Shown: positions 1-9,611 of the stretch, piece after piece
Layout of the letters: each line of letters begins with the position of its first letter
How positions within the stretch are numbered: position 1 is the stretch's first letter
Origin: Methanothermobacter sp.
Lineage (GTDB): Archaea; Methanobacteriota; Methanobacteria; Methanobacteriales; DSM-23052
Direction of reading: 5' to 3'
Assembly (NCBI GenBank): GCA_030055615.1
Contig: JASFYN010000003.1
Location: 124,001 to 188,000 of the forward strand
Length of the DNA: 64,000 nt
Notes under the pieces: generated by a model
What the model was told of the DNA's origin: nothing
Databases searched by the model: none
What the model saw: only the letters and a program-made list of their open reading frames with translations
Made by a program: the position numbers and the translations under genes

Positions 1-14
1 AAAAAAGGATATTG

Positions 15-875
15 TTAATATTCAATGTAGTGGAACTTCTTCTCGATTAGGAAAACTATGAAGAACCCGATGATAGCTATTATAACTGCGAAGATCAACG
101 AAGGTGTTGATTGTATGATGGACATTTTACTATATGGGAGTCTCAGGGTTCCTATCATTAAGCCTACAAGGAATGCCATTGTCACGGCCTCATGGTTCCT
201 GAGGAGATAGTCAAGGAACCTGGAAAAGCTTATGATCCCGATAGCCGCGCCTCCGATGAATGTTATAATATCTGGGATTGAGAACTTGGCAAGAGCTCTG
301 AGCATGTATTCATACTGGTTAAGGAGTAATAACATGAAAGCTCCTGAAATCCCTGGTAGTATCATCGCACATATGGCAATAGCCCCTGAAATGAATATTA
401 TGGGTAGGCTATGGTTTGCCTGGATAGGATTTAAGCCCACAAAGAAAAAGGCAAACAAGAATCCCATGATAGCTGAGATGAGATTTTTTAATGAAAAACC
501 ATCTATTCTATTGAAGACTAAATAAGCTGAGGCTAATATAAGCCCTAGGAAGAATGAGTAAGTGTATGCCACATAATGGGTTATGAGGAACGATATAATC
601 CTTGATATTGTTAAAATGGCCGTTCCTATCCCGAGAAGGAGTGGTATGAATAATTCGAAGTCTATTTCTTTTTTAGCCAATTTTATGGAAGATTCAAACT
701 CGGCTTTGAGGAGGGGTTTTAGGAATCTGAATCTGATTTTACTTATAGCATGGACTAATCTTTCATATATTCCGGTTATAAGTGCCATTGTCCCCCCTGA
801 GACTCCTGGGATCGTATCAGCTGTGCCCATGAGAAAACCCCTCAAAAATATTCCAATGAAACTTGCAATCCCCAT
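15..875 (-). CDS. DUF368 polyprenyl-phosphate carrier-like membrane protein
   Basis: A 286-residue polytopic membrane protein of the DUF368 family. The family signature is near the N-terminus (GTADTIPGVSGGT, about residues 17-29), and a second similar patch follows mid-protein (ILPGISGAFMLL), the two-repeat layout of the family. Bacterial DUF368 members (PopT) return undecaprenyl phosphate across the cytoplasmic membrane. By analogy this protein could recycle the lipid carrier used for pseudomurein or glycan assembly, which is inference. The ATG start follows AGGAGGTTAAAAT, a strong ribosome site. It is divergent from nothing nearby; the antiporter upstream on the same strand has its own start signals. 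The family call is firm, the substrate is not. Confidence 0.88.
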   Translation of the reverse strand: MGIASFIGIFLRGFLMGTADTIPGVSGGTMALITGIYERLVHAISKIRFRFLKPLLKAEFESSIKLAKKEIDFELFIPLLLGIGTAILTISRIISFLITHYVAYTYSFFLGLILASAYLVFNRIDGFSLKNLISAIMGFLFAFFFVGLNPIQANHSLPIIFISGAIAICAMILPGISGAFMLLLLNQYEYMLRALAKFSIPDIITFIGGAAIGIISFSRFLDYLLRNHEAVTMAFLVGLMIGTLRLPYSKMSIIQSTPSLIFAVIIAIIGFFIVFLIEKKFHYIEY

Positions 876-978
876 ATTTTAACCTCCTCAACATTATAAG
901 GTTACACCATGCCAATAATATGTAGGTAAGCTGCAACCCCCTTTTACAATAATTCTCCACATAATATTATACTTTTTT

Positions 979-2178
979 TTATCCGATCTTTTCGACTTCA
1001 AGGAACCTTTCACCTGCAATTCTAACCGTCAAAGCGCCAAGGGGTGCTGTGAATATTATTGACAGTACAGCCATGGCCAATATCAATTCCCCGTGGGCCA
1101 CCCCCATGGATAATGGTATTGCACCTATGGCGGCTTGTACTGTCGCCTTTGGTATATATGCGAATATGCAGAATATCCTTTCCTTTAAATTTAATTGCGT
1201 GCCCAAAAGTGATATGTAGACGCCAAGGCTCCTCCCTAAAAGTCCTATGACAATAATCGCAATACCTATAAAACCGGCTTTTACGAGAAGGTTGAGGTCA
1301 ACTTGCGCGCCTACAAGGACAAAGAGGAGTATCTCGGCGAATATCCATATTTTATTAAATTTCTTTGACAATTTTAATCCAACTTCAGGCATTTTCTCCA
1401 ATATTACAAGGCCTATGACCATGACACCTACGAGTGCTGCGATAGGAATGTATGAATTGAGAATGTCTCCCATATTCTTAAGGAGGATTGCTGTCGCAAG
1501 GACTATGAGGGTCTTCTCACTATCTCTTATCTTGAATCTCTTGAAAACTTGGATGAGGAGAAAACCCATGACAACTCCTCCCAGTATACCTAAAAGTATA
1601 GATAAAGGTACTCCCAAAATTTCCTTCACGATATTTATCTCTTTTCCTGTGTAGATTCCAAGGAATATTGAAAATATTGTTATTGAAATGACATCATCTA
1701 TTGAAGCTCCTGTGAGGATTAATGTTGGTATGCCTTTGGCTGTTCCCATCCGCCGTTCAATAAATGATAACATTTGAGGGACTATAACTGCCGGAGAGAC
1801 AGCTGCTATGACAAATCCAAGTATACCAGCTTCTACTAAAGGCAGACCCAATAAAAGGGAAGCTATTATCATTATGGTGAAACCTTCAATGCAATCAGGG
1901 ATGAAGCTCATCTTAACTGCGGCCATCCCAGCCTTCCTAAGACTTTCAATGTTTATGCCGAAGCCAGCTCTTAACAAGATTATTATGAGGGCTATGATCC
2001 TAAGGTCGCCTGAAATGGCTAATATATTCTTCGAAATAAGATTTAAGCCATGGGGGCCTAATAGCATGCCAAGAAGGAGTATTCCTAGAAGTCCTGGTAA
2101 TTTGATTTTTTCGAATATTCTACCTAAAAGAAGTCCTAGGATGATAATAATAGCTACGCTAAATGCAACATACTCCAT
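979..2178 (-). CDS. CPA2-type cation:proton antiporter
   Basis: Membrane antiporter of the monovalent cation:proton antiporter-2 / NhaP-like class, with about 12 hydrophobic segments and no soluble C-terminal TrkA domain. Family features visible are the N-terminal LPGLLGILLLGMLLGPHGL stretch and a GASIDDVISI motif mid-protein, which carries the paired acidic residues typical of ion-binding helices. The start is set at an internal ATG: GGAGGT lies 7 nt upstream of it, whereas the ATG 78 nt further out adds 26 residues with no ribosome site and charged, Cys-containing sequence. The resulting 399 residues is the usual family length. It probably exchanges Na+ or K+ for H+ in pH or sodium homeostasis; the ion cannot be read from sequence. 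Confidence 0.87.
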   Translation of the reverse strand: MEYVAFSVAIIIILGLLLGRIFEKIKLPGLLGILLLGMLLGPHGLNLISKNILAISGDLRIIALIIILLRAGFGINIESLRKAGMAAVKMSFIPDCIEGFTIMIIASLLLGLPLVEAGILGFVIAAVSPAVIVPQMLSFIERRMGTAKGIPTLILTGASIDDVISITIFSIFLGIYTGKEINIVKEILGVPLSILLGILGGVVMGFLLIQVFKRFKIRDSEKTLIVLATAILLKNMGDILNSYIPIAALVGVMVIGLVILEKMPEVGLKLSKKFNKIWIFAEILLFVLVGAQVDLNLLVKAGFIGIAIIVIGLLGRSLGVYISLLGTQLNLKERIFCIFAYIPKATVQAAIGAIPLSMGVAHGELILAMAVLSIIFTAPLGALTVRIAGERFLEVEKIG

Positions 2179-2358
2179 TGATAGAACCTCCATGCTCTCT
2201 TTTTGAAAGCAGGAGTCATCAGCTAAAAAATAGCAGTTAAAGGTGGACTCCATCACCTTTCTGATACATCATATCTACCATAAGATAATATATAAAGTTT
2301 ATGGGGGGGATCGTTTCAATTCCCATGGGGGTGAAAATTTTTGGTTGTGGGGGGAACA

Positions 2359-2384
2359 TTTAAATAGGATTTAGGTTCACCTAA
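2359..2384 (+). promoter_or_regulatory. feoAB promoter with DtxR-type operator
   Basis: A TATA-like TTTAAATA (2359-2366) is followed 4 nt later by the perfect inverted repeat TTAGGT-TC-ACCTAA (2371-2384). TTAGG/CCTAA half-sites are typical of DtxR/IdeR/MntR-family metal-dependent repressors. The repeat lies between the TATA box and the expected transcription start, so a bound repressor would block initiation of the iron-uptake genes. No DtxR gene lies in this window, so the regulator is inferred. Confidence 0.6.
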
Positions 2385-2399
2385 TACTGAGGTTGTGTG

Positions 2400-2654
2400 A
2401 TGATCACCTTAAAAAACCTTAAAACAGGAAAAAAAGCCATAGTACGGGAGATAAGAGGGGGAATTGGCCTACAAAGGCGGCTAGAATCTCTTAACATAAG
2501 GGTTGGGAAGAAGATCCGGAAAGTATCATCTTTACCATTCCACGGCCCTATAATCATTGAAGTTGACAGGTGCAAAATAGCCATAGGCCAAGGCATGGCA
2601 GGTAAAATCCTAGTGGAGGTAATAGATGAAAATACTCCTCATGGGAAATCCTAA
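2400..2654 (+). CDS. feoA: FeoA ferrous iron transport accessory protein
   Basis: Small SH3-fold protein of 84 residues that assists FeoB in Fe(II) uptake. The family pattern is clear: an N-terminal LKNLKTGKKA strand, the central RLESLNIRVGKKI segment and the C-terminal CKIAIGQGMAGKILVE. ATG at 2400 is preferred to the in-frame GTG just before it because GAGGT sits 6 nt upstream of the ATG but only 3 nt from the GTG. It overlaps feoB by 29 nt, so the two are translationally coupled. Expression is probably controlled by the DtxR-type operator in its promoter. Confidence 0.93.
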   Translation: MITLKNLKTGKKAIVREIRGGIGLQRRLESLNIRVGKKIRKVSSLPFHGPIIIEVDRCKIAIGQGMAGKILVEVIDENTPHGKS

Positions 2655-4353
2655 CGTTGGCAAAAGTGTTGTCTTTTCAAGATTAACAGGCGCAAATGTT
2701 GTAGCATCCAACTATCCAGGCACAACAGTGGAGTACACCCGCGGAACCCTAAAATTAAAAGGAGAAAAAATTGAGGTAATAGACGTCCCAGGCACATACT
2801 CTCTCACCCCCTTCTGCAAGGCCGAAGAAGTTGCAAGAGACATGTTCCTCAAAGAAAACCCAGACCTAATATTAAATGTGCTGGATTCAACAAACCTAGA
2901 ACGCAACCTCTACCTCACACTCCAAATACTGGAAAAAAAGATACCTACAATAATCGTCCTAAACATGTGGGACCTCGCAAAAAGAAAAGGAATCCACTTA
3001 AACATTAAAAAACTTGAAAAAAGCTTAGGAGTACCTGTAATACCAGTGACTGCAGTGAGTGGAGAAGGAATAATACAATTAGTAAAATGCATAGAAAAAA
3101 TCCTAGAAAAAAAAGAAGAATACACCCCGAATATCAAGAAAATGGATGACGAGGAAAAATGGAAATTCATAGGCAAACTACTACTAGATATCCAGAAAAT
3201 AGAACACAAACACCCATCAATACTAGAAAGACTCGAAGAAGCTTCTGTGCACCCCATTTTTGGCCTTCTAATAGCCTTATTAGTAGCATATCTCACCCTA
3301 CAATTTATAATAGGAGTCGGCGAACTCCTAACCCAGAAAATCTTCGACCCATTCTTCTACAACTACTACGGACCATTCATAACCAAGAACATAGGATTAA
3401 ACCTTCCAAGAGGGCCCATCCATGACATACTAATAGGCACAGGCTACAACTACATGGAATCCTTCGGACTCTTAACAACAGGAATCTACGTACCACTAGC
3501 AGTCGTACTACCATACGTATCACTCTTCTATCTAGCATTAGGCTTCTTAGAGGATCTCGGATACCTTCCAAGGCTCGCAGTCCTAGCAGATAACATAATG
3601 CACAAACTAGGATTGCACGGAGCCTCCATAATTTCACTCATACTAGGCCTCGGATGTAACGTACCCGGAGTCCTTGCCACCAGAATACTAGAAGATGAAA
3701 GGGAAAGGTTCATAGCATTAACCCTATTATCAATATCAGTACCATGCATGGCCCAGACAGCAGTAATAATAGGACTACTAGGCCCCTATGGTATAAAATA
3801 CATTGCAATGGTATACGGGACCCTAATAACAATTTATATAACAGCAGGTTACATTCTAAACAAGATCATGAAAGGGGAAAGTCCAGAAATATTCCTGGAA
3901 ATACCACCATACAAGATACCCCATGCCGGGACGCTACTTAAAAAAACATGGATACGCATAAGAGGATTCCTACTAGAGGCCATCCCCTTCGTCTTTCTCG
4001 GAATACTAATAGTAAACCTATTATATGTTATGGGTATAATGAAAATCTTGACAGGCATCCTTGCACCAATATTCTCAAACATCCTAGGCTTGCCAAGGGA
4101 AGCCGCGGCAACACTAATAATAGGATTCTTAAGAAAAGATATCGCCACAGGCTTGCTAGCACCACTCCACCTCAGCCCAGAACAACTAGTAGTTGCCACA
4201 ACCGTCTTAGCGATTTACTTCCCATGTATTGCAACATTCATAGTCCTCTCAAAAGAGATAGGAATCAAAGGCATGATAAAAATAGGAATATTAATGGTGA
4301 TCCTAGCATTCCTTGTAGGTGGAACACAACATTTAATCCTACAAAAAATATAA
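2626..4353 (+). CDS. feoB: FeoB ferrous iron transporter
   Basis: Fe(II) uptake permease with a fused G-protein domain, 575 residues. The N-terminal GTPase shows G1 GNPNVGKS (7-14), G3 DVPG (53-56) and G4 NMWD (about 113-116). The FeoB membrane core follows with the Gate-motif cysteines in ILGLGCNVPG and VPCMAQT. It is shorter than the roughly 770-residue E. coli protein because the cytosolic linker and C-terminal tail are reduced, as in many archaeal FeoB proteins. It overlaps feoA and has its own GGAGGT ribosome site 6 nt before ATG. The product sits in the cytoplasmic membrane. A tRNA gene begins 11 nt after its stop codon. Confidence 0.96.
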   Translation: MKILLMGNPNVGKSVVFSRLTGANVVASNYPGTTVEYTRGTLKLKGEKIEVIDVPGTYSLTPFCKAEEVARDMFLKENPDLILNVLDSTNLERNLYLTLQILEKKIPTIIVLNMWDLAKRKGIHLNIKKLEKSLGVPVIPVTAVSGEGIIQLVKCIEKILEKKEEYTPNIKKMDDEEKWKFIGKLLLDIQKIEHKHPSILERLEEASVHPIFGLLIALLVAYLTLQFIIGVGELLTQKIFDPFFYNYYGPFITKNIGLNLPRGPIHDILIGTGYNYMESFGLLTTGIYVPLAVVLPYVSLFYLALGFLEDLGYLPRLAVLADNIMHKLGLHGASIISLILGLGCNVPGVLATRILEDERERFIALTLLSISVPCMAQTAVIIGLLGPYGIKYIAMVYGTLITIYITAGYILNKIMKGESPEIFLEIPPYKIPHAGTLLKKTWIRIRGFLLEAIPFVFLGILIVNLLYVMGIMKILTGILAPIFSNILGLPREAAATLIIGFLRKDIATGLLAPLHLSPEQLVVATTVLAIYFPCIATFIVLSKEIGIKGMIKIGILMVILAFLVGGTQHLILQKI

Positions 4354-4364
4354 TACAATTACAG

Positions 4365-4437
4365 GGGCCGGTGGTCTAGGGGTTAGGATACCTCGCTCAC
4401 AACGAGGTGGTCGCGAGTTCGAATCTCGCCCGGCCCA
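4365..4437 (+). tRNA. tRNA-Val (CAC)
   Basis: A complete 73-nt cloverleaf without encoded CCA. The acceptor stem is GGGCCGG/CCGGCCC with discriminator A, the anticodon stem is CCTCG/CGAGG with loop CTCACAA giving anticodon CAC (codon GUG, valine), and the T arm is GCGAG-TTCGAAT-CTCGC. There is no intron. The very GC-rich stems in AT-rich DNA fit a thermophile. The convergent MFS gene ends 2 nt after the tRNA. Confidence 0.96.
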
Positions 4438-4438
4438 C

Positions 4439-5581
4439 TCATAAACTCTTTTCTATCCTGAAAAGTAAAGGAATAGCTAAAAGTTGCATTATAACAGAAA
4501 AAACGACCAAGGCTAACAACGAGATTTCATAGAGTATGCCCATAATGAGGCTGCCAAGGAACCATGAAAAACCAAATAATAAATTGAAGATGCCATAAGC
4601 GGATCCCCGCTTATCAGATGGGATTATCCTCGCTATAGCAGCTCTCATAATAGACTCTTGGGCGCCCATGCCAACACCCCATAATATAACACCAAAAACA
4701 GCCACCAGAACCCCACCAAGGAATGCCAAAGGAGCGAATAACGAAGATAATATAACAGATACAATCATAACCCTGAAACCATAATAATCGAAAAATTTCC
4801 CAAATAATAATGCTGAAAGAGCATCCACAAGCATCGCAAGGGCATACAACACCGGTATCATGAAATCACTAAATAGCATCACATTCTTAAAATGGTATCC
4901 AATAAGGGGAAAATCAGCATAACCAGCACCTATAAGACATACAACACCAAGATACAACCAGAAGACCAAACTAGGAGACCTCAAGGGCTCTGCTCTCCCA
5001 ACCTCCAATTTTTGTGGGCTTGGAAACAGAAAATATGCCACAGTTAATGTTAAAATGGCAAAAACCGCGGGCACTCCAAGGAATATGAAACCTGTCCTAT
5101 AACCTCCTTTAAAGTATAATACAAGAAAGACCATCAAAGGCCCCAATATAGCCCCTATCTGGTCGAGGGCCTCATGAATGCCAAAACCCCACCCATGACC
5201 TACCTGGCTTGTAGCATATGACAACATAACATCCCTAGCCGGTGTCCTGAAACCCTTCCCTATCCTTTCAAGGATTATCAATAGAATCGCTAACTGCCAA
5301 CTAAAGGCTAATGCAAGCAATGGGACAACCACCAAATTCATAATATAGCCTGTGAATGTGATGAACCAATAACGACGAGTCTTATCAGCAATATACCCTG
5401 AGAAAAGTCGTATAATATAACCTGAAAGTTCTCCCAGGCCACTGGCAAAACCTACCATCGTGGCGCTCGCACCTAACATTAAAAGGAATGGTCCTGTTAT
5501 ACCCCTTGCACCCTCATATGTCATATCGGCAAAAAGACTAACCAATCCAAGAAGTATTATAAATTTACCCGCCCTCTTCAT
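4439..5581 (-). CDS. MFS transporter
   Basis: A 380-residue major facilitator superfamily permease with about 12 membrane segments. The loop between segments 2 and 3 reads SGYIADKTRR, the MFS motif A position, and ERIGKGFRTPARD is a conserved cytoplasmic loop of this archaeal and bacterial subgroup. ATG follows GGAGG by 7 nt, and a TATA-like CATATAAAAG lies further upstream. The substrate is unknown; relatives are usually annotated as drug or metabolite exporters. It ends almost at the tRNA-Val gene, leaving no room for a terminator between the two convergent units. Confidence 0.88.
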   Translation of the reverse strand: MKRAGKFIILLGLVSLFADMTYEGARGITGPFLLMLGASATMVGFASGLGELSGYIIRLFSGYIADKTRRYWFITFTGYIMNLVVVPLLALAFSWQLAILLIILERIGKGFRTPARDVMLSYATSQVGHGWGFGIHEALDQIGAILGPLMVFLVLYFKGGYRTGFIFLGVPAVFAILTLTVAYFLFPSPQKLEVGRAEPLRSPSLVFWLYLGVVCLIGAGYADFPLIGYHFKNVMLFSDFMIPVLYALAMLVDALSALLFGKFFDYYGFRVMIVSVILSSLFAPLAFLGGVLVAVFGVILWGVGMGAQESIMRAAIARIIPSDKRGSAYGIFNLLFGFSWFLGSLIMGILYEISLLALVVFSVIMQLLAIPLLFRIEKSL

Positions 5582-5833
5582 AGCTTATCCTCCAAATTTC
5601 ACTAGCTAACTTTTATATGCCCTTAAAAATTTTAAAAATTTCCCCCAGATACTCCAACATGGTAATCCTCCACGGCCCTTAACACCTCCACATCAAACTT
5701 TGGGAAGACGAAAGCCCAAAAAAAAGTTTAGACATTAAGGAGGATGATAAAAATCCATTGTGTAGGGTTCGTTTAAAGGAAGTTCTCAATTATCATTTTC
5801 ATGTAGGGTTCCTTGATGCTGGAACAAGTGTGT

Positions 5834-6523
5834 TCATATTAGTAGGACAGCTATTATTCCCGAAAGGAATATTCCATCGAAGGTCCCAGCCCCTCCTATA
5901 CTTGCTATTGGAGCGCCTAAATCTTTTATTTTATGAAGGTTTAAGATGTCAGCTCCTATCAGGGCCCCCATAGTCCCTGAAATGTATGCGACCACAACTG
6001 GATTCTCTCCACCAATGGTTAGTGCTGTTATCGCCGCTGCAAGTGGTGGTATGAAAGCAGGAATAGCTATCCCAAGTCCTTTTATGGGCCGTGCAAATAT
6101 TTTACATACTATAGTAACTATCATTATCGCGATCATAGAGTTGAATATGAGTTGCGGATTATTAGATAAGCGTAAAAGTTCATATACCACTATTATGATG
6201 GGTATTATAGCCCCTCCAAGGTTTACTGCGAGTACTGTTTTTTTCATACCATGGTATGGTATCCTATAATTTATCCCGAAAAATCTTATCTCCCTTATCT
6301 CTTCTACTTCACTTATCCACTCTTTTATGGGGATGTTTATACCACTTCCAATCAGTGACAACCAAAAAAGGGAATATGCTAATGCTGGTGGTATTCCAAG
6401 GCGTGTGAATGCTATCATCACACTCCCAGCAAAAACTAGGAAAAAGAATGGTAAAAATAATAATAATAGTATGAAAAGGAATAATGATGGGCCCCTATGA
6501 TGGAACCCATGATATTTGTTCAT
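5834..6523 (-). CDS. DUF1614 family membrane protein
   Basis: Polytopic membrane protein of about 229 residues. It has an N-terminal hydrophobic hairpin, a short polar loop (IKEWISEVEEIREIRFF) and then four or five hydrophobic segments rich in Gly and Ala, with a conserved-looking GTMGALIGADILNL stretch near the C-terminus, which matches the DUF1614 family. Function is unknown. The start is placed at the second Met because GGAG lies 9 nt upstream; an ATG 18 nt earlier is possible. The toroid-like gene lies just upstream on the same strand, 11-30 nt away, so the two are probably cotranscribed. Confidence 0.72.
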   Translation of the reverse strand: MNKYHGFHHRGPSLFLFILLLLFLPFFFLVFAGSVMIAFTRLGIPPALAYSLFWLSLIGSGINIPIKEWISEVEEIREIRFFGINYRIPYHGMKKTVLAVNLGGAIIPIIIVVYELLRLSNNPQLIFNSMIAIMIVTIVCKIFARPIKGLGIAIPAFIPPLAAAITALTIGGENPVVVAYISGTMGALIGADILNLHKIKDLGAPIASIGGAGTFDGIFLSGIIAVLLI

Positions 6524-6552
6524 TGTTTTATTCTCCGTCATGCCCTTTTATT

Positions 6553-7320
6553 CTACAATTCCATAGATTTTATAATATAGAGGGCCTTGTAAGTGTATTC
6601 TAATTCAGATATACCAAGATATGATGATCTCCTGAATCCACCGTCACTGTTTTGTAATGATAATACAAATCTTAAAATATTATCTTTGTTTTCAAATTTA
6701 AGGTTTAGTATTTCGCTTATCCTAAAACCTGCATATACTGTTTCTATATATGGTGGGTAGGAGATGGGTGTGAAAGACCATAATCCATTATCTTCACAAT
6801 CTTTAAGATAATCTCTTATATCCTTTTTATTGGGTTTGTATTTGTGGGCTTTTAAAATTTCAAGGGCATATTGTGTGTTTATTATATCTGATCCATATTT
6901 TCCAAAGCCCCCATCAGGATTTTGTTGCGATATGATCCAATCCACGATATCATCTAATATTATATCATGCATTCTAAGCACTGAATCTATATAATAGGTT
7001 ATTTCGAGTTGGGATCTCTGATAGGTCCCCTCTAATCTCTTGATAAACCTTTCAGGTATCCTATAGTTTCTATCATATTCTTTGAGTATACTGCACCTGT
7101 AAAATAATCCTTGGGCGGCGAATGATCCTCTTCTATGGACTTCTTCAAGCCATTTAAGGGTCTTTTCGAAATTCTCCGGTTCCTCGCCGAGTAACTGAAA
7201 ACTCTTAATGGCATAGTATGTATTCTTCGAATCAGGGAGCCCCTCATATAAAGTATATCCCCCATCCTCGTGACTCCTATCCCTTATAAAATCCAGGACC
7301 CTATCCTCCAACCTGGGCAC
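6553..7320 (-). CDS. Prenyltransferase/squalene-oxidase repeat protein
   Basis: A 255-residue soluble protein made of alpha-alpha toroid repeats. The repeats show the QN/Q-x-DGGFG pattern of prenyltransferase beta subunits and terpene cyclases: EDGGYTLYEG near the N-terminus, SQQNPDGGFGKYGSDI in the middle and SLQNSDGGFRRSSYLG near the C-terminus. I do not see the zinc-ligand set of protein prenyltransferases or the DxDD motif of cyclases, so enzymatic activity is doubtful and a binding role is possible. The GTG start follows GGGGTGAATC. It is divergent from the DHH gene and probably cotranscribed with DUF1614. Confidence 0.7.
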   Translation of the reverse strand: MPRLEDRVLDFIRDRSHEDGGYTLYEGLPDSKNTYYAIKSFQLLGEEPENFEKTLKWLEEVHRRGSFAAQGLFYRCSILKEYDRNYRIPERFIKRLEGTYQRSQLEITYYIDSVLRMHDIILDDIVDWIISQQNPDGGFGKYGSDIINTQYALEILKAHKYKPNKKDIRDYLKDCEDNGLWSFTPISYPPYIETVYAGFRISEILNLKFENKDNILRFVLSLQNSDGGFRRSSYLGISELEYTYKALYIIKSMEL

Positions 7321-7371
7321 TATGATTCACCCCGGGTCTCAAAGTTACAACAAAAATTCTAATAAGTACAC

Positions 7372-7382
7372 CCTATATATAA
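7372..7382 (+). promoter_or_regulatory. TATA box of the DHH gene
   Basis: CTATATATAAG is a good archaeal TATA element in the 100-nt divergent gap. Transcription would start about 25 nt downstream (near 7403-7408). This argues against the in-frame GTG at 7383 as the start of the DHH gene and favours an ATG at 7416 or 7431. Confidence 0.6.
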
Positions 7383-7415
7383 GTGGGGTGGATATTCATT
7401 ACATATGATTCTAAC

Positions 7416-9611
7416 ATGGATGATGATTCTATGATCAGGAAATGCAGCGAATGTAAAGGTAAGGGTTACAAGGTTAAAAGTTACAAAATCTGTGAGGCCT
7501 GTCACGGTACAGGCTTCCAATCAACCGAGGATATAAGCAAACATATTAAAGGACTCCCCGAAAGTGCAAAACAAAAGTTTCACCTAGAAGATACACAGGA
7601 GGTGCCTTGTCCAGTATGTAAAGGCAAAGGAGAAATCGAAGTTAGAGAAAGATGCAGTGCATGTGATGGTAAAGGAGAAATAAACATATGCCCCAAATGT
7701 GGTAAAATAATCGAAGGAACAAGCAAATATTGTCCAAACTGCCAGAAAAAAGATAAAGTTTACATATTACATCCGGCCTGCACCATAGAAGACCTTCAAA
7801 GGGACAAAATATACAAGGGTAAAATAACAAGAATAGAAGATTATGGTGTCTTTGTAAGTTTGAACAATAAAGTATGGGGGCTGATGCGCGGTCTATTCCC
7901 AGATTACAAGATAGGGGACGAAGTACTCGTGAAAGTAGCCCAGATAAACCATTACAAGGGAGAAGTCGACCTCCTACCAGCCTCCATAAGCAGCTCCTAT
8001 GAAGTTGTTAAAATAAAAAAGGACATTCCAAGAACCAGGATAGCGAAAATTGACAACAAGAGCCTTGGGAAGACCATACGTATCGTTGGAGAGGTCATAC
8101 AAATCCAACAGACAACAGGGCCCACAATCTTCATAATATCTGATGAGACAGGAACAACCTCAGTAGCTGCATTTGACGAACCAGGTATAAGAGCCTACCC
8201 CCACATACAAGTAGGCCACATAGTAGAGGTTATAGGGGAAGTTAACCAACACGGTGGAAGAATACAGATAGAATCAGAAATAATAGAACGCCTTATAGGT
8301 AAAGAAGCCTCGGAGGCTCGGAGGTTAATCGATGAGGCCATAGATCAGAGGGCGGAACCCAAGAAGACAGACCTACTCATTGAAAGCGAAATCCTAGAAA
8401 GGTTAAGACCCAGGATGATAGAAGCTGCTAAAGCCATAAGAAGGGCCATATTCGATGGTAGATCAATCCTCGTAAGGCATCATGCCGATGCCGATGGTAT
8501 CTGTGCTGGTGTGGCAATAGAAAAGGCTGTCATACCACTCCTCAAGGAGTTAAATCCGAACATAGAAGCAGAATGGCACTACTTCAAGAGAAAACCGAGC
8601 AAAGCCCCATTTTATGAATTAGAAGATGTTGTGAAGGATTTAACATATGCACTTGAAGATATGGAAAGATTCGGGCAAAAACTTCCCCTAATAGTATTAT
8701 TAGATAATGGGTCCACCGAAGAGGATATACTAGCTCTCTTAAAAGCCAAAATATATGATATCGAAATCGTGGTAATAGACCACCACTATCCCGGAGAAGT
8801 AACTGATGGGAGAGTGGAAGTAGATGATTATGTTGATGTACATGTGAATCCCTACCTTGTCGGAGGGGATTCCCAACTTACGGCGGGCGCTCTCTCAGTT
8901 GAAATAGCCAAGATGATAAACCCAGAAATAGAAGAACGCATATTGCACCTACCAGGCATAGCAGTGGTAGGAGACCATGCAGATTCCCCGGAAGCAGAAA
9001 AATACATAGAACTCGCAAAATCAAAAGGGTACACAAGAGAAGACCTAGAGAAGATCGCAGCTTGCATAGACTTCGAAGCATTCTACCTAAGGTTCATGAA
9101 TGGCCGGGGGATAATAGACACAATACTAGGCTTGGGAAGCCTCGACAAACATAAAAAACTCGTTGAAGCACTCTACAAAGAATATGAAAAGAGGGTGAAA
9201 TCACAGCTAAGAGCCGCCCTACCACACGTAAAATCAAAAAAACTGCCAAATGGCATACTACTCAACGTATTAGACGTGGAAAAATACTCCCATCGTTTCA
9301 CATTCCCAGCCCCAGGTAAAACCTGCGGTTTCGTACATGATTATGTGGTGCAAAAGCACGGAGAAGACAAACCCATAATAACATTAGCCTATGGACCCGA
9401 TTTTAGCGTGATAAGAGCCACTGATGCAGTCCATGAAAACTTCGGATTCAACCTAAATAAGATAGTATGGGAACTCGCCGAAGAAATACCAGAGGCGGCC
9501 ATTGACGGTGGCGGCCATGAATGTGCAGGTTCCCTCAAATACGTGGAAGGCCTCTCAAAGAAGGTTCTTGAAAGATTCGCCGAGAAAATAGCAAAACTAG
9601 GTAGAAAGTAG
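7416..9611 (+). CDS. DnaJ-zinc/S1/OB/DHH phosphoesterase (RecJ-like)
   Basis: Large archaeal DHH-family protein of 731 residues. Domains in order: a DnaJ-type zinc finger with CxxCxGxG repeats (about 8-100, plus a CPKCGK...CPNCQ ribbon), an S1 RNA-binding domain (about 133-192), an OB-fold (about 212-295), a DHH domain with DADG (about 355) and DHH (about 454), and a DHHA1 domain with GGGH (about 697). The phosphoesterase motifs are intact, so a Mn-dependent single-strand nuclease is likely; the zinc, S1 and OB parts suggest nucleic-acid binding. It belongs to the archaeal RecJ-like class, but whether DNA or RNA is the substrate is unknown. The TATA box at 7372 makes the GTG at 7383 unlikely; ATG 7431 is an alternative. 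The 3' end overlaps nth by 15 nt. Confidence 0.87.
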   Translation: MDDDSMIRKCSECKGKGYKVKSYKICEACHGTGFQSTEDISKHIKGLPESAKQKFHLEDTQEVPCPVCKGKGEIEVRERCSACDGKGEINICPKCGKIIEGTSKYCPNCQKKDKVYILHPACTIEDLQRDKIYKGKITRIEDYGVFVSLNNKVWGLMRGLFPDYKIGDEVLVKVAQINHYKGEVDLLPASISSSYEVVKIKKDIPRTRIAKIDNKSLGKTIRIVGEVIQIQQTTGPTIFIISDETGTTSVAAFDEPGIRAYPHIQVGHIVEVIGEVNQHGGRIQIESEIIERLIGKEASEARRLIDEAIDQRAEPKKTDLLIESEILERLRPRMIEAAKAIRRAIFDGRSILVRHHADADGICAGVAIEKAVIPLLKELNPNIEAEWHYFKRKPSKAPFYELEDVVKDLTYALEDMERFGQKLPLIVLLDNGSTEEDILALLKAKIYDIEIVVIDHHYPGEVTDGRVEVDDYVDVHVNPYLVGGDSQLTAGALSVEIAKMINPEIEERILHLPGIAVVGDHADSPEAEKYIELAKSKGYTREDLEKIAACIDFEAFYLRFMNGRGIIDTILGLGSLDKHKKLVEALYKEYEKRVKSQLRAALPHVKSKKLPNGILLNVLDVEKYSHRFTFPAPGKTCGFVHDYVVQKHGEDKPIITLAYGPDFSVIRATDAVHENFGFNLNKIVWELAEEIPEAAIDGGGHECAGSLKYVEGLSKKVLERFAEKIAKLGRK

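Noticed and set aside
5758-5973. Plus-strand frame over the DUF1614 gene
   Set aside because: It runs antisense to a membrane protein with better coding character.
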